Below are positions 34,402-44,900 of a DNA stretch of 64,000 bases, piece by piece. This DNA comes from Marinobacter alexandrii (GTDB taxonomy: Bacteria > Bacteroidota > Bacteroidia > Cytophagales > Cyclobacteriaceae). The notes below the pieces were generated by a model. That model ran no database searches. It was not told the origin of the DNA and worked only from the letters and a program-made list of their open reading frames with translations. Where the stretch lies: contig JBDWTN010000007.1 in the NCBI GenBank assembly GCA_039984955.1, forward strand, positions 310,001-374,000. The letters are read 5' to 3'. Numbering within the stretch: the first letter of the stretch is position 1; every line of letters starts with the position of its first letter. Made by a program: the position numbers and the translations under genes.

Positions 34402-34544
34402 GCTTGCAAAGAGACTTCAGCTACACTTTTTTTTGGGTTTTAGTCAGTAGGGTTTTTATTCTAGTTTTATCAAACCAAATTTGACTACTATTAATTAATC
34501 GCACTTTTTTTAGAAACTCTATCATTCTTGCTAAGAGCCAATTA

Positions 34545-35447
34545 TTAATCAATCACTATTGTAGCCTCAACAAACATCCCGGGTATTAAATTAATTTGTT
34601 CCCTATCCAATACATGTCCATGTACCATTATTGTTTTCTTTTTAGGATTAATAAATTCCCCAACTAAGTGAACTTCGCCCTGATAAACTTTATCACCAGT
34701 TTCAGGTATCTTGAATTGAATCGACTGACCTTTTTTCACTTGCAATGCATGCTTTTCATAAACATCTAGTTCCAAGTGAATATGATCTGTATTAATCAAC
34801 TCAACTGCTACATTCTTGGGATCCGCAAATACACTCTTTGAAACGTTGACTGATATGATACTTCCATCAAAAGGAGCTCGGAGATTCAACGTATTGACCA
34901 ATCTACCTGTCTCCAAAGTAGCTATCGATAAGCCCATGAGTTTTATCTGCTCTTTAAGCGACTGATACCTGGCCAACATTACCCGATAATCTGTTTCTGC
35001 TTTTTTGAAATTTTTTGTTGACGCTATTTGCTCATCCGCAAGTGTCTTTTGTCGATCATAATCTGTTTTCAAATAATCAACTTGTTCTTTAGACTCCAGG
35101 TATTCTTGTTGGATTTGAAGGTAAGCCGGGTTTTGAAGGGTTAATAGTATATCTCCTTTCTTCACTCTTTGTCCGGGAAGTATGTCTATATCCTTCACAA
35201 AACCACCATAATAAGGGCTAACAGCGGCTCTATTCCCAGGTGGCACATCTAGGTATCCGGTGACAGAAATGGTATTTTCAGATAGTGTCACCGCCATCGA
35301 CCCATTCAGATTTTCCTGATTCGTTTCATCCCTTTTTGATGCAAGGGATTCTACTGCTTCTGTTGCGGCGGGATTTGATTCATCTAATTTCTTTTCACAC
35401 GTCATAAATGCAATTAAAAGACTGAAAATGTATGCTGATTTTTTCAT
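34545..35447 (-). CDS. RND efflux periplasmic adaptor lipoprotein (CusB/CzcB-like)
   Basis: This 300-residue membrane-fusion protein has a lipobox near Cys17 (LIAFMTCEK). It shows the barrel-sandwich halves (GGFVKDIDILPGQRVKKGDILLTL and NLRAPFDGSIISVNVSKSVF), a coiled-coil hairpin between them (about 110-175), and a beta-barrel domain. It links the inner-membrane pump to the outer-membrane channel. It lies 46 bases downstream of the fused CusA-TolC gene, which lacks any other adaptor. The metal or drug exported is not certain. No His/Met-rich metal segment is visible. Confidence 0.88.
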   Translation of the reverse strand: MKKSAYIFSLLIAFMTCEKKLDESNPAATEAVESLASKRDETNQENLNGSMAVTLSENTISVTGYLDVPPGNRAAVSPYYGGFVKDIDILPGQRVKKGDILLTLQNPAYLQIQQEYLESKEQVDYLKTDYDRQKTLADEQIASTKNFKKAETDYRVMLARYQSLKEQIKLMGLSIATLETGRLVNTLNLRAPFDGSIISVNVSKSVFADPKNVAVELINTDHIHLELDVYEKHALQVKKGQSIQFKIPETGDKVYQGEVHLVGEFINPKKKTIMVHGHVLDREQINLIPGMFVEATIVID

Positions 35448-35493
35448 TTTATTTTGAATTGATAGTTCTGATCTTTCAATTTCCGGTTAGGAT

Positions 35494-38400
35494 CTAGTTC
35501 ATCAAATAGTTAATTGAAAGTGCTATTTCATTGTACTTTCCCAGGCTTTCTAAATAACTCACACGAATACTTACTGCTCGATCCATTGTCTGGATGTATT
35601 GGAAGAAGTCTATCTCACCACTCTCAAACGAGCGAAATGCCGCATTAATCAAGGATTCCGACAACTGCTTTCCAGTTGAGTCATAATACTGCAGTGACTG
35701 GTCATGTCTTGCTAATTCCAGATTAAGCTTTTTCCAGCGTGCCACCAGTTGTCTTTGGTAATCCAAGCGATTGAACGACACCTGCTCCTGATTAAGTTTG
35801 CTCGCCTTTACTTTTGATTTTTGGGCCCCAAAAAGAAGAGGAATATCCAACCCTACCTGAAACCCAGAATAAGTCTGCGCATTGATAGCATCATTGGTAC
35901 CTTGAAAGTACTCTAGCTGTATATCTGGCAGCCAGTCACTTTGTAGCATCTTAGTTGCTTCCACAGACCATTGTTTTTCCTGATCGAGGTAGCGTATCAC
36001 TGGGTGATTCAGTGAATCAAATGGGAGGATGTTGACTCGGTCAAGTGATGGCGGAATAACTTTCACTGGTTCATTGGCTTGTATCCACTGCTGAAGTGAA
36101 GTATATGCCATGGACAACTCATTTTCTGTTTGATCCAGCTGCAATCGGATTTCGTTATGCTGGCTTTCTGAAGTAAGTCTTTCCAGCTCATTGGATTCGC
36201 CCAACCTGAACCGCCTTCCGGCTGCATTGGAAAACCTTGTATATATGCTATCTAAAAACTGATACTGATCCCTGAGATATAGTACATACAAGATATGATA
36301 AAAGGCTTTGGAGACCTTCTCTTCCAATATACGCTCTTCAATTGCGTATTGCCTCCTTTCCAATTCCTCTTTAGCTTGATTTAGCTTTTGTTTACTCGTG
36401 TAGGTCGTCGGAAAGCGCAAGTTTTGTTGGATACCCCATATTTTCAATGGGCTATCATTTGGTGCGATGTTGTTCTCATCATATTGGTAATAAACCTGAG
36501 TTTTGTCAAAGTCAAACGCAGTTCCCTGAAGCACTTTTTGCTTCTCCACGCTAACCTTCTGTGCCTGAAGTCGGGCATTGTTTTGTCTGGCAATTTGGAT
36601 TGCTTCCCGAAGGGTAACTGCTCTGCTCTGCGAATACCCCAGAAAGGGCAAGAAGACAAACAAAAGAATAGCCATTTTTGGATTAGTTTGAAACCTACGT
36701 TTTTTCCCCTCCAGAAGATAATACAACGCTGGAAGCACAATCAGCGTCAATATTGTTGCTGTAACCAAGCCTCCTATCACCACCGTAGCTAAAGGTCTTT
36801 GTACTTCAGCTCCTGCGGAAGTAGAAATAGCCATTGGCAAAAAACCTGTAGCAGCTGCTGAGGCCGTGAGTAAAACGGGTCTCAGTCGGGATGAGGTTCC
36901 TTGTAGTACCAGGGTTCTTAAATCCATATTTTCATCTACTTTGAGTTCTTTATAATGTTCGACCAGCACAATCCCATTGAGCACAGCGATACCAAAAAGA
37001 GCAATAAATCCTACTCCTGCTGAAATGCTGAATGGCATATCACGAATCCAGAGAAAAAGCACTCCGCCCACAGCAGCTAGCGGAATAGCACTATAGATCA
37101 TCAGAGCTTCTTTTGTGGATTGAAAAGCAAAACGAAGCATAACAAAAATCAATAAGAGAGCTAAAGGCACAGCATATGTGAGGCGTTCTTTTGCACTTTG
37201 AAGATTTTCAAACTGCCCACCATAGGCTACTGAGTAACCAGGGGGAAATGTGATATTGGCTGCTATCAACGATTCCACATCTTCTACTACAGACTCCAGG
37301 TCTCGATTACGAACATTTACACTCACCACTATTCTTCGTCTCGTATCATCGCGGGAAATCTTAGCTGGCCCCTTCGTATAAGAGATCTTAGCCAATTCTC
37401 TGAGTGGTATCTGCAAACCAGATGATGTGGCCACAAAAGCATTCTGTAGATTTTGGATATCCTTTCGATAATTTTCGTCGAATCGTATAACCAGATCAAA
37501 TCTTCGCTCCCCATCGAATACACTTCCAGCTACCTTCCCTGCAAAGCCCATGCTAATGATATCATTGACACCCGAGATATTCAGTCCATAGCGAGCAATT
37601 TTTCCTCGATCATACTCAACGCTCATTTGAGGTAATCCTTCTACCTTCTCTACGGTAATATCAGAGGCGCCATCTACACGTTCGATTAGCTTCGCTATTT
37701 CCCCAGCTTTTGCAGCTAAAACCGAAAGGTCATCTCCAAATATTTTAATTGCCAAATCGGCCCTAACTCCCGTTATTAGCTCGTTGAAGCGCATTTCTAT
37801 AGGCTGTGTAAATTCATAATCTACATGAGGAATAGTCTTTTGTAGAGCTTCTTTGATAGCGTTCGCTAATTCATCTTTTGTTCTCACTATTTGCCAGTCA
37901 TGTTTCGGGTGCAGCTTAATGATCACATCTGTTTCTTCCATGGACATGGGATCTGTAGGGACTTCCGCGGCTCCAATGCGTGTCACCACTTGATCGACCT
38001 CCGAGAAACTGCCAATGACTTGCTCTATTTGTGTCGTTATTTTTACCGTTTTACTCAATGAGGTGCCGGTTTCAAGAACCGGTTGGATCACAAAATCCCC
38101 TTCGTCCAAGGTAGGAACAAACTCTCCACCTAGTGTGGAAAAAAGGGCCAAAGCACTGACTAGTAATCCTATAGCTAATATCATTACAGCCTTTGCATGG
38201 TTCAAGACGCCATTCAATATCGGCTGATACTGAGCCTTAAGCCAGGAGATGAATCGAAATGAAACATTTCGTTTTTCTGACTTTGGTGGTTTCAAACACA
38301 TGCTCGAAATCACTGGGACATACGTAAAACAAAAAATCATTGCTCCCAGAAGGGCAAAGCAAAATGTGAGTGCCATGGGCCGAAACATTTTGCCTTCTAC

Positions 38401-39816
38401 ATTGATCAGAGACAAGATTGGAATGAATACAATCATGATGATCAATTGACCAAACACTGCTGAATGCATCATCTTATGTGTACTCTCGAAAGTAATGGCG
38501 TCAATGATAGATTTCCGTTCAGATAATGGTGCATTCAATATTTGCGCTTGCTCGGCAGCAATGCGAAAGGCAACAAATTCAACAATGATCACTGCCCCAT
38601 CTATGATGATCCCAAAGTCGATGGCACCCAAACTCATCAGATTTGCGTCTACACCGAAGATATACATTAGAGAAATGGCAAAAAGTAAGCATAGTGGAAT
38701 CACGGAAGCAACCACCAGGCCTGTACGCAAATTACCCAACAAGAGAACCACAACTAAGACCACAATCAGGCATCCAAGAATCAGGTTTTCGGCTACAGTT
38801 GCTGTGGTCTTACCAATCAGCTCACTTCGTTCTAAAAATGGATTAATTGAAATGCCTTCTGGTAAGGTATATTGAATTTCATCGACTCTGGCCTTCACTG
38901 CCTCAATGACTGCCTTAGGGTTAGCATCTTTCAACATCATGACTTGTCCCAATACTTTCTCTCCCTCGCCATTACCGGTTATCGCTCCGAACCGTGTAGC
39001 ATGTCCATATTGTACTTTAGCTACATCTTTAACATAAACAGGAAGTCCATCCCGATTTTCCACTACAATGTTGGCTATTTCTTCAAGGCTTTTGGTTAAT
39101 CCCTCTCCCCGAATGAAATACGCCTGATCTCCTTTCTCGATGTAGCCTCCACCAGCTATACTATTATTCATTTGCAATGCTCTGAATATGGAGGATACTG
39201 AGATATCCATCGCTCTTAATCGATTCGGGTTGATTGCTACTTCATATTGCTTGAGAAAGCCACCCCACGTATTCACTTCTACTACCCCAGGAATTCCTGA
39301 AAGCTGCCTTCTTACAATCCAATCCTGAATAGTACGTAGTTCCATTATCGAGTATTGATCTGCATAGGCAGGATCTACTTCAAGCACGTATTGGTAGATT
39401 TCCCCTAATCCTGTCGAGATTGGGCCCATCTCTGGTGAACCAAAACCTGAAGGTATATTTTCAGCAGCTGTTTTAATCTTCTCAGCGATGAGTTGACGCG
39501 GAAGATATGTGCCCATCTGGTCCTCAAAAACGATGGTTACGACTGATAATCCAAACTTAGAAACAGATCGGATTTCTTTCACACCAGGAAGATTAGCCAT
39601 TTCCAGTTCTACAGGATAGGTAATAAACTGTTCTACATCTTGAGTAGAAAGATCTCGCGAGGTGGTAATTACTTGTACCTGATTGTTTGTTACATCTGGC
39701 ACAGCCCCAATGGGGATATTCATCAACGCATACAAGCCAAATCCAACAATTGAGTAGGTGAATAACAAAACAATCAGCTTATTCTTTAAGCTGAACCCAA
39801 TTATATATTGCAGCAT
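35494..39816 (-). CDS. CusA/CzcA-family heavy-metal RND pump fused to a TolC-like outer-membrane channel
   Basis: This 1440-residue protein is two proteins in one. Residues 1 to about 1035 are an HME-type RND transporter with 12 membrane segments (DFGIIIDGAVIIVEF in TM4, typical of proton-driven metal exporters). From Met1048 a second signal-peptide-like stretch (MAILLFVFLPFLGYSQ) begins a TolC-like domain with two coiled-coil halves, to the end. Such fusions are known in Bacteroidota. The pump exports cations such as Cu, Ag, Zn, Co or Cd by family; which one is not visible. The adaptor gene follows. The fusion implies either proteolytic release of the TolC part or internal translation; see findings. 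Confidence 0.9.
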   Translation of the reverse strand: MLQYIIGFSLKNKLIVLLFTYSIVGFGLYALMNIPIGAVPDVTNNQVQVITTSRDLSTQDVEQFITYPVELEMANLPGVKEIRSVSKFGLSVVTIVFEDQMGTYLPRQLIAEKIKTAAENIPSGFGSPEMGPISTGLGEIYQYVLEVDPAYADQYSIMELRTIQDWIVRRQLSGIPGVVEVNTWGGFLKQYEVAINPNRLRAMDISVSSIFRALQMNNSIAGGGYIEKGDQAYFIRGEGLTKSLEEIANIVVENRDGLPVYVKDVAKVQYGHATRFGAITGNGEGEKVLGQVMMLKDANPKAVIEAVKARVDEIQYTLPEGISINPFLERSELIGKTTATVAENLILGCLIVVLVVVLLLGNLRTGLVVASVIPLCLLFAISLMYIFGVDANLMSLGAIDFGIIIDGAVIIVEFVAFRIAAEQAQILNAPLSERKSIIDAITFESTHKMMHSAVFGQLIIMIVFIPILSLINVEGKMFRPMALTFCFALLGAMIFCFTYVPVISSMCLKPPKSEKRNVSFRFISWLKAQYQPILNGVLNHAKAVMILAIGLLVSALALFSTLGGEFVPTLDEGDFVIQPVLETGTSLSKTVKITTQIEQVIGSFSEVDQVVTRIGAAEVPTDPMSMEETDVIIKLHPKHDWQIVRTKDELANAIKEALQKTIPHVDYEFTQPIEMRFNELITGVRADLAIKIFGDDLSVLAAKAGEIAKLIERVDGASDITVEKVEGLPQMSVEYDRGKIARYGLNISGVNDIISMGFAGKVAGSVFDGERRFDLVIRFDENYRKDIQNLQNAFVATSSGLQIPLRELAKISYTKGPAKISRDDTRRRIVVSVNVRNRDLESVVEDVESLIAANITFPPGYSVAYGGQFENLQSAKERLTYAVPLALLLIFVMLRFAFQSTKEALMIYSAIPLAAVGGVLFLWIRDMPFSISAGVGFIALFGIAVLNGIVLVEHYKELKVDENMDLRTLVLQGTSSRLRPVLLTASAAATGFLPMAISTSAGAEVQRPLATVVIGGLVTATILTLIVLPALYYLLEGKKRRFQTNPKMAILLFVFLPFLGYSQSRAVTLREAIQIARQNNARLQAQKVSVEKQKVLQGTAFDFDKTQVYYQYDENNIAPNDSPLKIWGIQQNLRFPTTYTSKQKLNQAKEELERRQYAIEERILEEKVSKAFYHILYVLYLRDQYQFLDSIYTRFSNAAGRRFRLGESNELERLTSESQHNEIRLQLDQTENELSMAYTSLQQWIQANEPVKVIPPSLDRVNILPFDSLNHPVIRYLDQEKQWSVEATKMLQSDWLPDIQLEYFQGTNDAINAQTYSGFQVGLDIPLLFGAQKSKVKASKLNQEQVSFNRLDYQRQLVARWKKLNLELARHDQSLQYYDSTGKQLSESLINAAFRSFESGEIDFFQYIQTMDRAVSIRVSYLESLGKYNEIALSINYLMN

Positions 39817-39823
39817 AAAATTT

Positions 39824-39847
39824 TAGATTTGGAAGACTACAAATCTA
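39824..39847. promoter_or_regulatory. inverted repeat before the fused RND pump gene
   Basis: TAGATTTG and CAAATCTA form a perfect 8-bp inverted repeat with an 8-base spacer. A third half-copy, CAAATCT, is at 39853-39859. It begins 8 bases upstream of the ATG at 39816, so it could be an operator overlapping the transcript start or a translation-control hairpin. The 194-base divergent region to the OsmC gene holds both promoters. Confidence 0.45.
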
Positions 39848-40046
39848 TGACTCAAATCTGCAAACTACCACTCTAAGATATAATGATCAGTTGCAGAGAT
39901 TCATATGATCATCGTCAGAAAAGAACATGTTAAAAGTTAAATCGAAAGCCATCTTTCTCTTCCTGTGATATGATAAAAGTCATTCGTTCCAGCTTAAAAA
40001 AACGGGACCTTTGAGAAGATTAAATAAAACCAATGCAGCACTAACT

Positions 40047-40445
40047 ATGGAATTCACTCTAAACTCAGAATCAGTAGCCAGAAGCGATGGATCAATCATT
40101 GTCAAGGAATCGATCATTAATTTCGGAACAACCGATGATACAGCAGATACCCTTCCAAGTCCTGCAGAGTTGTTCCTTGGGTCTTTCTCTTCTTGTATAC
40201 TTAAAAATGTAGAACGATTTTCGAAAATGCTAAAGTTCGAATATCAAAAAGCAAGCATACAAGTAAGTGCCAAAAGGCTTGAAGATCCACCTCGTATGGG
40301 TGACATCACATACAAACTCTCTATTTATAGCACTGACAAGAATCTGAACACTCACTTACTAAAAAAGAACATTAAAAAATTCGGCACGATTTACAATACG
40401 GTAAAAACTTCCTGCAAAATTTCGGGGAATATACTTCAGGTTTGA
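40047..40445 (+). CDS. OsmC-family peroxiredoxin-like protein
   Basis: This 132-residue protein (from ATG 40047; a TTG at 40011 would add 12 residues) has the OsmC fold. LPSPAELFLGSFSSCILKNVERF carries the first redox Cys, and the second is in TVKTSCKISGNI. OsmC proteins reduce organic hydroperoxides or act on other thiol-reactive compounds in the cytoplasm. It is divergent from the metal pump and lies 1 base upstream of the racemase gene, so the two form an operon. Confidence 0.85.
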   Translation: MEFTLNSESVARSDGSIIVKESIINFGTTDDTADTLPSPAELFLGSFSSCILKNVERFSKMLKFEYQKASIQVSAKRLEDPPRMGDITYKLSIYSTDKNLNTHLLKKNIKKFGTIYNTVKTSCKISGNILQV

Positions 40446-40446
40446 G

Positions 40447-41127
40447 ATGAAAACATTAGGAATGATAGGCGGCACCTCATGGTTCTCAACCATTGAGTAT
40501 TATAAACTGATAAATGAGCAGGTCGGTGAAAAGATTGGTACCCAAGGCAATCCTCCACTAATTCTTCACAGTATCAATATTGAATTGATGCGGAGGCAGG
40601 ACAAGGAAGAGATTAATGCAAAGTACCTGGATGTTTCACTCAAACTCCAGCAAGCAGGAGCGGAGGCTATTATTATTTGTGCCAACACGCCACATATGGT
40701 TTATCCATATGTTCAACCCAAAATTGATATTCCTATCCTACATATCGCAGAGGCCACTGGAAACGAAGCGGCTAAGAAAGGTCTTAAAAAGCTGGGCCTA
40801 CTTGGAAATAGGCCTACCATGACTGGGAATTTTATTCCGTCCATTTTAAGTAAGCAATTCAAGATACAAACCATCATCCCTGACGAAGAGAACCTGGACC
40901 AGGCTCACGATTATGTATCCAGAGAATTAACTCAGGGAATCTTTTCAGACGAAGCGAGAGGCTTTTTTCTAGAGCAAATGCATCTTCTTCAGCAGAAAGA
41001 AGCTGAAGGAATCATACTAGGATGCACTGAATTGCCCCTTTTGGTCAATGAGACGGACTTCAATATTCCTTTATTGCCAACAACAGAATTGCATGTGAAA
41101 ATGGCTGTAGATTTTATCCTGAGTTAA
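40447..41127 (+). CDS. aspartate/glutamate racemase-family protein
   Basis: This 226-residue cytoplasmic protein starts with MKTLGMIGGTSWFST, the family start, and has ICANTPHMVYPY (about 77-88) and LGCTELPLL (second catalytic Cys). The first catalytic position, before the conserved Asn-Thr, appears to be Ala79, with Cys78 one residue earlier. Activity as a racemase may be altered, as in broad-specificity YgeA/RacX relatives. It would interconvert amino-acid stereoisomers. It begins 1 base after the OsmC stop. Confidence 0.88.
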   Translation: MKTLGMIGGTSWFSTIEYYKLINEQVGEKIGTQGNPPLILHSINIELMRRQDKEEINAKYLDVSLKLQQAGAEAIIICANTPHMVYPYVQPKIDIPILHIAEATGNEAAKKGLKKLGLLGNRPTMTGNFIPSILSKQFKIQTIIPDEENLDQAHDYVSRELTQGIFSDEARGFFLEQMHLLQQKEAEGIILGCTELPLLVNETDFNIPLLPTTELHVKMAVDFILS

Positions 41128-41138
41128 ATGTGCTAATC

Positions 41139-41426
41139 CTACTTAATCAAAAGCAAACTACTATTTGCTATGGCTCTGACCTTATGCTTGAGCATAGGTT
41201 TAATGTTCACATAGTCTCCAAAAAACAATTTTTCAGAAATACCATTTTCATCCTCAAAGACCGCCTCACCTTCCAGGCAAATAAGCAAAGCTGGCACCTT
41301 ACTTACATGTTCTTTTAATTCTTGCATTTCCCCTATTTGAAGTGCAATAGCAATCCCTCCATTTCCTTTGAAAAAAGAAACGGCTGAAACCTTTTTTTCA
41401 CCTGAATGTAAGCTATGAATGTTCAT
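41139..41426 (-). CDS. small cupin-fold protein
   Basis: This 95-residue protein has a cupin/RmlC-like beta pattern (ALLICLEGEAVFED, FFGDYVNIKPMLKHKVRAI). The metal-binding His cluster of enzymatic cupins is mostly missing, so it is probably a sensor or binding protein. It is the last gene of the RND operon, 36 bases after the YgaP-like gene, and converges on the racemase gene with an 11-base gap. Confidence 0.7.
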   Translation of the reverse strand: MNIHSLHSGEKKVSAVSFFKGNGGIAIALQIGEMQELKEHVSKVPALLICLEGEAVFEDENGISEKLFFGDYVNIKPMLKHKVRAIANSSLLLIK

Positions 41427-41462
41427 ATCAATTCTTATTGATCAAAATACTAGTTATGCACT

Positions 41463-41648
41463 TTACTCGGGAACCCCCAGTTTTTTGAGAATATTACTCA
41501 TAAGACACCATTTGGTAAAAGAGGATTGCAACAAATTGGCACCTACAAATGCGGTGAACCACAACCAATTTTGATTCACATATATAGACAGTATCAGACT
41601 TACTAAAATAAAGCTTCCCGCTACTGCATGTACAATTCTATTTCTCAT
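41463..41648 (-). CDS. YgaP-like (DUF2892) small membrane protein
   Basis: This 61-residue protein has two short membrane helices (about 7-23 and 28-45) and the C-terminal motif KWCLMSNILKKLGVPE. This matches the DUF2892/YgaP transmembrane family, where the Cys sits beside the second helix. YgaP-type proteins occur with rhodaneses and sulfur metabolism. It starts 6 bases after the PII-like gene stop, inside the RND operon. Confidence 0.8.
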   Translation of the reverse strand: MRNRIVHAVAGSFILVSLILSIYVNQNWLWFTAFVGANLLQSSFTKWCLMSNILKKLGVPE

Positions 41649-41654
41649 TTTTGC

Positions 41655-41966
41655 TTATTGTTTATTCGTTTTTTTAATATCAAGAACTGCAGCGTGAATT
41701 TTTGACGCTGTTTCTTGTCCGCTATTTAATTGGTCGATCCTCTCCAAAAACTCATCAATCAGTTCCTTCTGTACAAATGCATAGAAAAGTATAGATCTGT
41801 GTTCCCCAATATCAGAAGCAAACCAATTTGCTTCCATAGGCTGATCTGATAAATCCTTATAGCCTGTGACATCCATATATGAAAAGGACTTAACTCCTGA
41901 TTTTTTCAGAAGATGTTTGATATCTTTTTCAAATTGGCTTACCGCCGTAATAATTATTAGTTCCAT
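41655..41966 (-). CDS. PII-like small protein in an RND operon
   Basis: This 103-residue protein has a ferredoxin-like, PII-type pattern: an N-terminal strand MELIIITAV, KHLLKKSGVKSFSYMDVTGY and a C-terminal AAVLDIKK strand. Relatives (PII-like proteins, DUF3240) sit beside heavy-metal or multidrug RND genes and may sense the exported ion or a nucleotide. It starts 6 bases after the RND pump stop. The function is inferred from context. Confidence 0.6.
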   Translation of the reverse strand: MELIIITAVSQFEKDIKHLLKKSGVKSFSYMDVTGYKDLSDQPMEANWFASDIGEHRSILFYAFVQKELIDEFLERIDQLNSGQETASKIHAAVLDIKKTNKQ

Positions 41967-41972
41967 AATATT

Positions 41973-44900
41973 TTATTTAAGCTCCTGCTTATTCTCCCAC
42001 TTTTTATTCTCCGTCATATAATAAATCAGTGGTACAACAATGAGTGTGAGGATGGTAGACACAATGGCACCTGCTACGAGGGATATGGCCAATCCCTGAA
42101 AAATCGGATCAAACAAAATGATCGATGCGCCAATGACCACCGCTCCTGTCGTAAGTAAAATCGGTGTTGTTCGTACAGCACCAGCATCAATTATCGCTTG
42201 CTTCATAGAAGCTCCTTCTTTTAGTCTTATCTCGATAAAGTCAATAAGGAGCACTGAATTCCTCACCATCACACCAGCCAGAGCAATCATCCCAATAAAG
42301 GATGTAGCAGTAAAATATGCTCCAAGCAACCAATGCCCAAGAACGATCCCTACCAGTGAAAGCGGAATGGCAATCATCATAACCAATGGTGTTTTAAAGT
42401 TCTGAAACCAGCCCACAATCAACATGTAGATGACAATGATTACCACAAGAAAGGCCGCTCCAAGGTCTCTAAATACTTCAAGTGTGATCTGCCATTCTCC
42501 GTCCCATTTTACAGTAAAATCAGATTCATCAGAAGGCTGACCGAGATACAACTCATCTATTGAATAGCCAGTAGGCAGCTTAAACTCCTGTAGCTTTTCT
42601 GTCATCCCAAGAATAGCGTATGCAGGGCTTTCTAAATCTCCAGCCATATCAGCCATCACGTAAACAACACGCTTCTGATCTTTTCGATAGAGGGTCGCAT
42701 GTAAGGTGTCTTCAACGACCTCTACAAGGTCACCAACGGGAATCAGGTTTCCACGTGTACCTTTTATTTTGATACTTCCAATATCTCTAATGCTAGACTT
42801 GTCACCATCATCCAGTGCAAGCACAATTCCTATGGGATTGTTGGAGGATTCATCGTAAAGGTTGGAGACTGGATGCTCTCTTAAGATATAAGTCAGGTTT
42901 CCAACCACCTGTTGTGGTACAATTCCATTCAACATCGCTTTTTCCCGATCGACTTCCAGTATATATTCAGTCTGCCCCTCCTCTACCGTCCAGTCTACAT
43001 CAACCACATCCTTTGTGTTTGTCAATAGATCCTTTACCTGTTGAGCTACTTTGATTTGCTCACGATAATCTGGCCCATATATCTCTGCTACCAAAGTAGA
43101 CAAAACAGGTGGGCCTGGTGGTACCTCCACCACTTTTACATTAGCCCCGTACTTTCCTGCAATTTTTTGCACTTGTGGCCTAACCATCTTTGCGATTTCA
43201 TGGCTATCTAGTGAACGATCTCCTTTATGTAGTAGGTTTACTTGAATATCAGCCATATTGCTTCCCCCTCGCAGGTCATAATGTCTTACAAGACCATTGA
43301 AAGTGATGGGAGCTGAAGTACCTATGTAATTTTGATAATTGACTACTTCTGGAACGGTAGAAAGATATTGAGCAACCTCTTTCGTCACAACTGCTGTACG
43401 CTCCAATGTGGTGCCCTCGGGCATATCAATGACAATTTGGAATTCATTCTTATTGTCAAAAGGCAACATTTTTACTGCCACCGACTTAGTGTAGAATAAA
43501 CTCATGGATCCCAGTAACAGAACGGCCGTTACACCAAGCATCATCCATCGTTTGGTTTTGCTATCTAGAAAAGGTTGTTCAATTTTCTTGTAGATCTTGT
43601 AAATCCGACTGGTCTGATGCGCTTGATCCTCCTCTTTTTCATTTGTATCTTTTTCACGTAACAAATGATATCCCAAGTATGGCGTAACTGTGAGCGCAAC
43701 AAATAACGAAAGCATCATTGCTATGGAGGCACCAATCGGCATTGGGCTCATATACGGCCCCATCATTCCTGAGACGAAGGCCATGGGTAAAATGGCAGCA
43801 ATAACCGTGAAAGTTGCCAAAATCGTAGGGTTACCAACTTCGTTGATCGCATAGATAGCTGCTTGCTTGAACGGCAGCCTTTTTGATTTAAAATGGCGGT
43901 GCATATTTTCAGCGATTATTATGCTATCATCAACCACAATACCAACAACAAACACGAGTGCAAAGAGTGTAATCCTATTAAGGGTATAATCCAGCATGTA
44001 ATAACTAAATAATGTAAGGGCGAAGGTCAGAGGCACTGAGAAAAAGACTACCAATCCTCCTCGCCAGCCCATTGCTAACATCACCAATACAGTTACAGCA
44101 ATAATGGCAACACCAAGGTGGAGCAGTAACTCTCCAACTTTATGTGATGCTGTTTCACCATAATTTCGGGTTACTTCAATCTTGACATCATCGGGTATCA
44201 AATTTTTCCTTAACCCCTCCACTTGCTCAAGTATCTTCTCGGATACTTTCATGGCATCCGCTCCTTTTACCTTAGCCACAGAAATGGTGACCGCAGGATA
44301 CTCTGATGGATGGGTTGCAAAGATTTCGTTGGAATGACCATAGCCAAAGGATACATAATTTGAAGGAGTTGATGGCCCATCGGTTACTTGAGCAACCTGG
44401 TTCAGGTAAACGGGCATATTCTTGTTTACTCCAACAACAAGGCTTTCAACATCTTCAACAGTAGTAAGAAATCTACCAGTTGTGACCAAAAATTCCTCAT
44501 CATTCCCAACGATTTTTCCAGATTGAGAACTACTATTTCCAGCCTTGATCATCTGCATGATTCCAAGGGGATCCACGCCATTTTCCGCCATCTTGTCCTT
44601 GTCAAGTACAATTTTAAGTTGTCGTGTTCTTCCACCGATTTGCTTTGTGATAGCTACATCTTTAATTTTTTCTATTTCTGATGTGAGTTCCTCGGCGATT
44701 CGTCTAAGTTGATAATCGTCATAATGTTCACTCCAGAGCGTGAGACCAAGCATCGGCACATCGTCGATAGACCTGGTCTTCACCAAAGGCTGATAAACTC
44801 CCTCAGGAAATATATTTTGATGCTTCATCAGCTCATCGTAGAGCTTGACATAGGAGCGTTCTATGTCTTCACCGACGAAAAACTGTACAATCATGACAGC

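Noticed and set aside
36388-36792. 134-residue plus-strand ORF and its neighbours within the fused pump gene
   Set aside because: They overlap the well-supported TolC/RND frame on the other strand and lack any domain.
42118-42405. Plus-strand ORF inside the RND permease gene
   Set aside because: It is an antisense shadow of a membrane-rich gene; the permease frame is unbroken and motif-rich.
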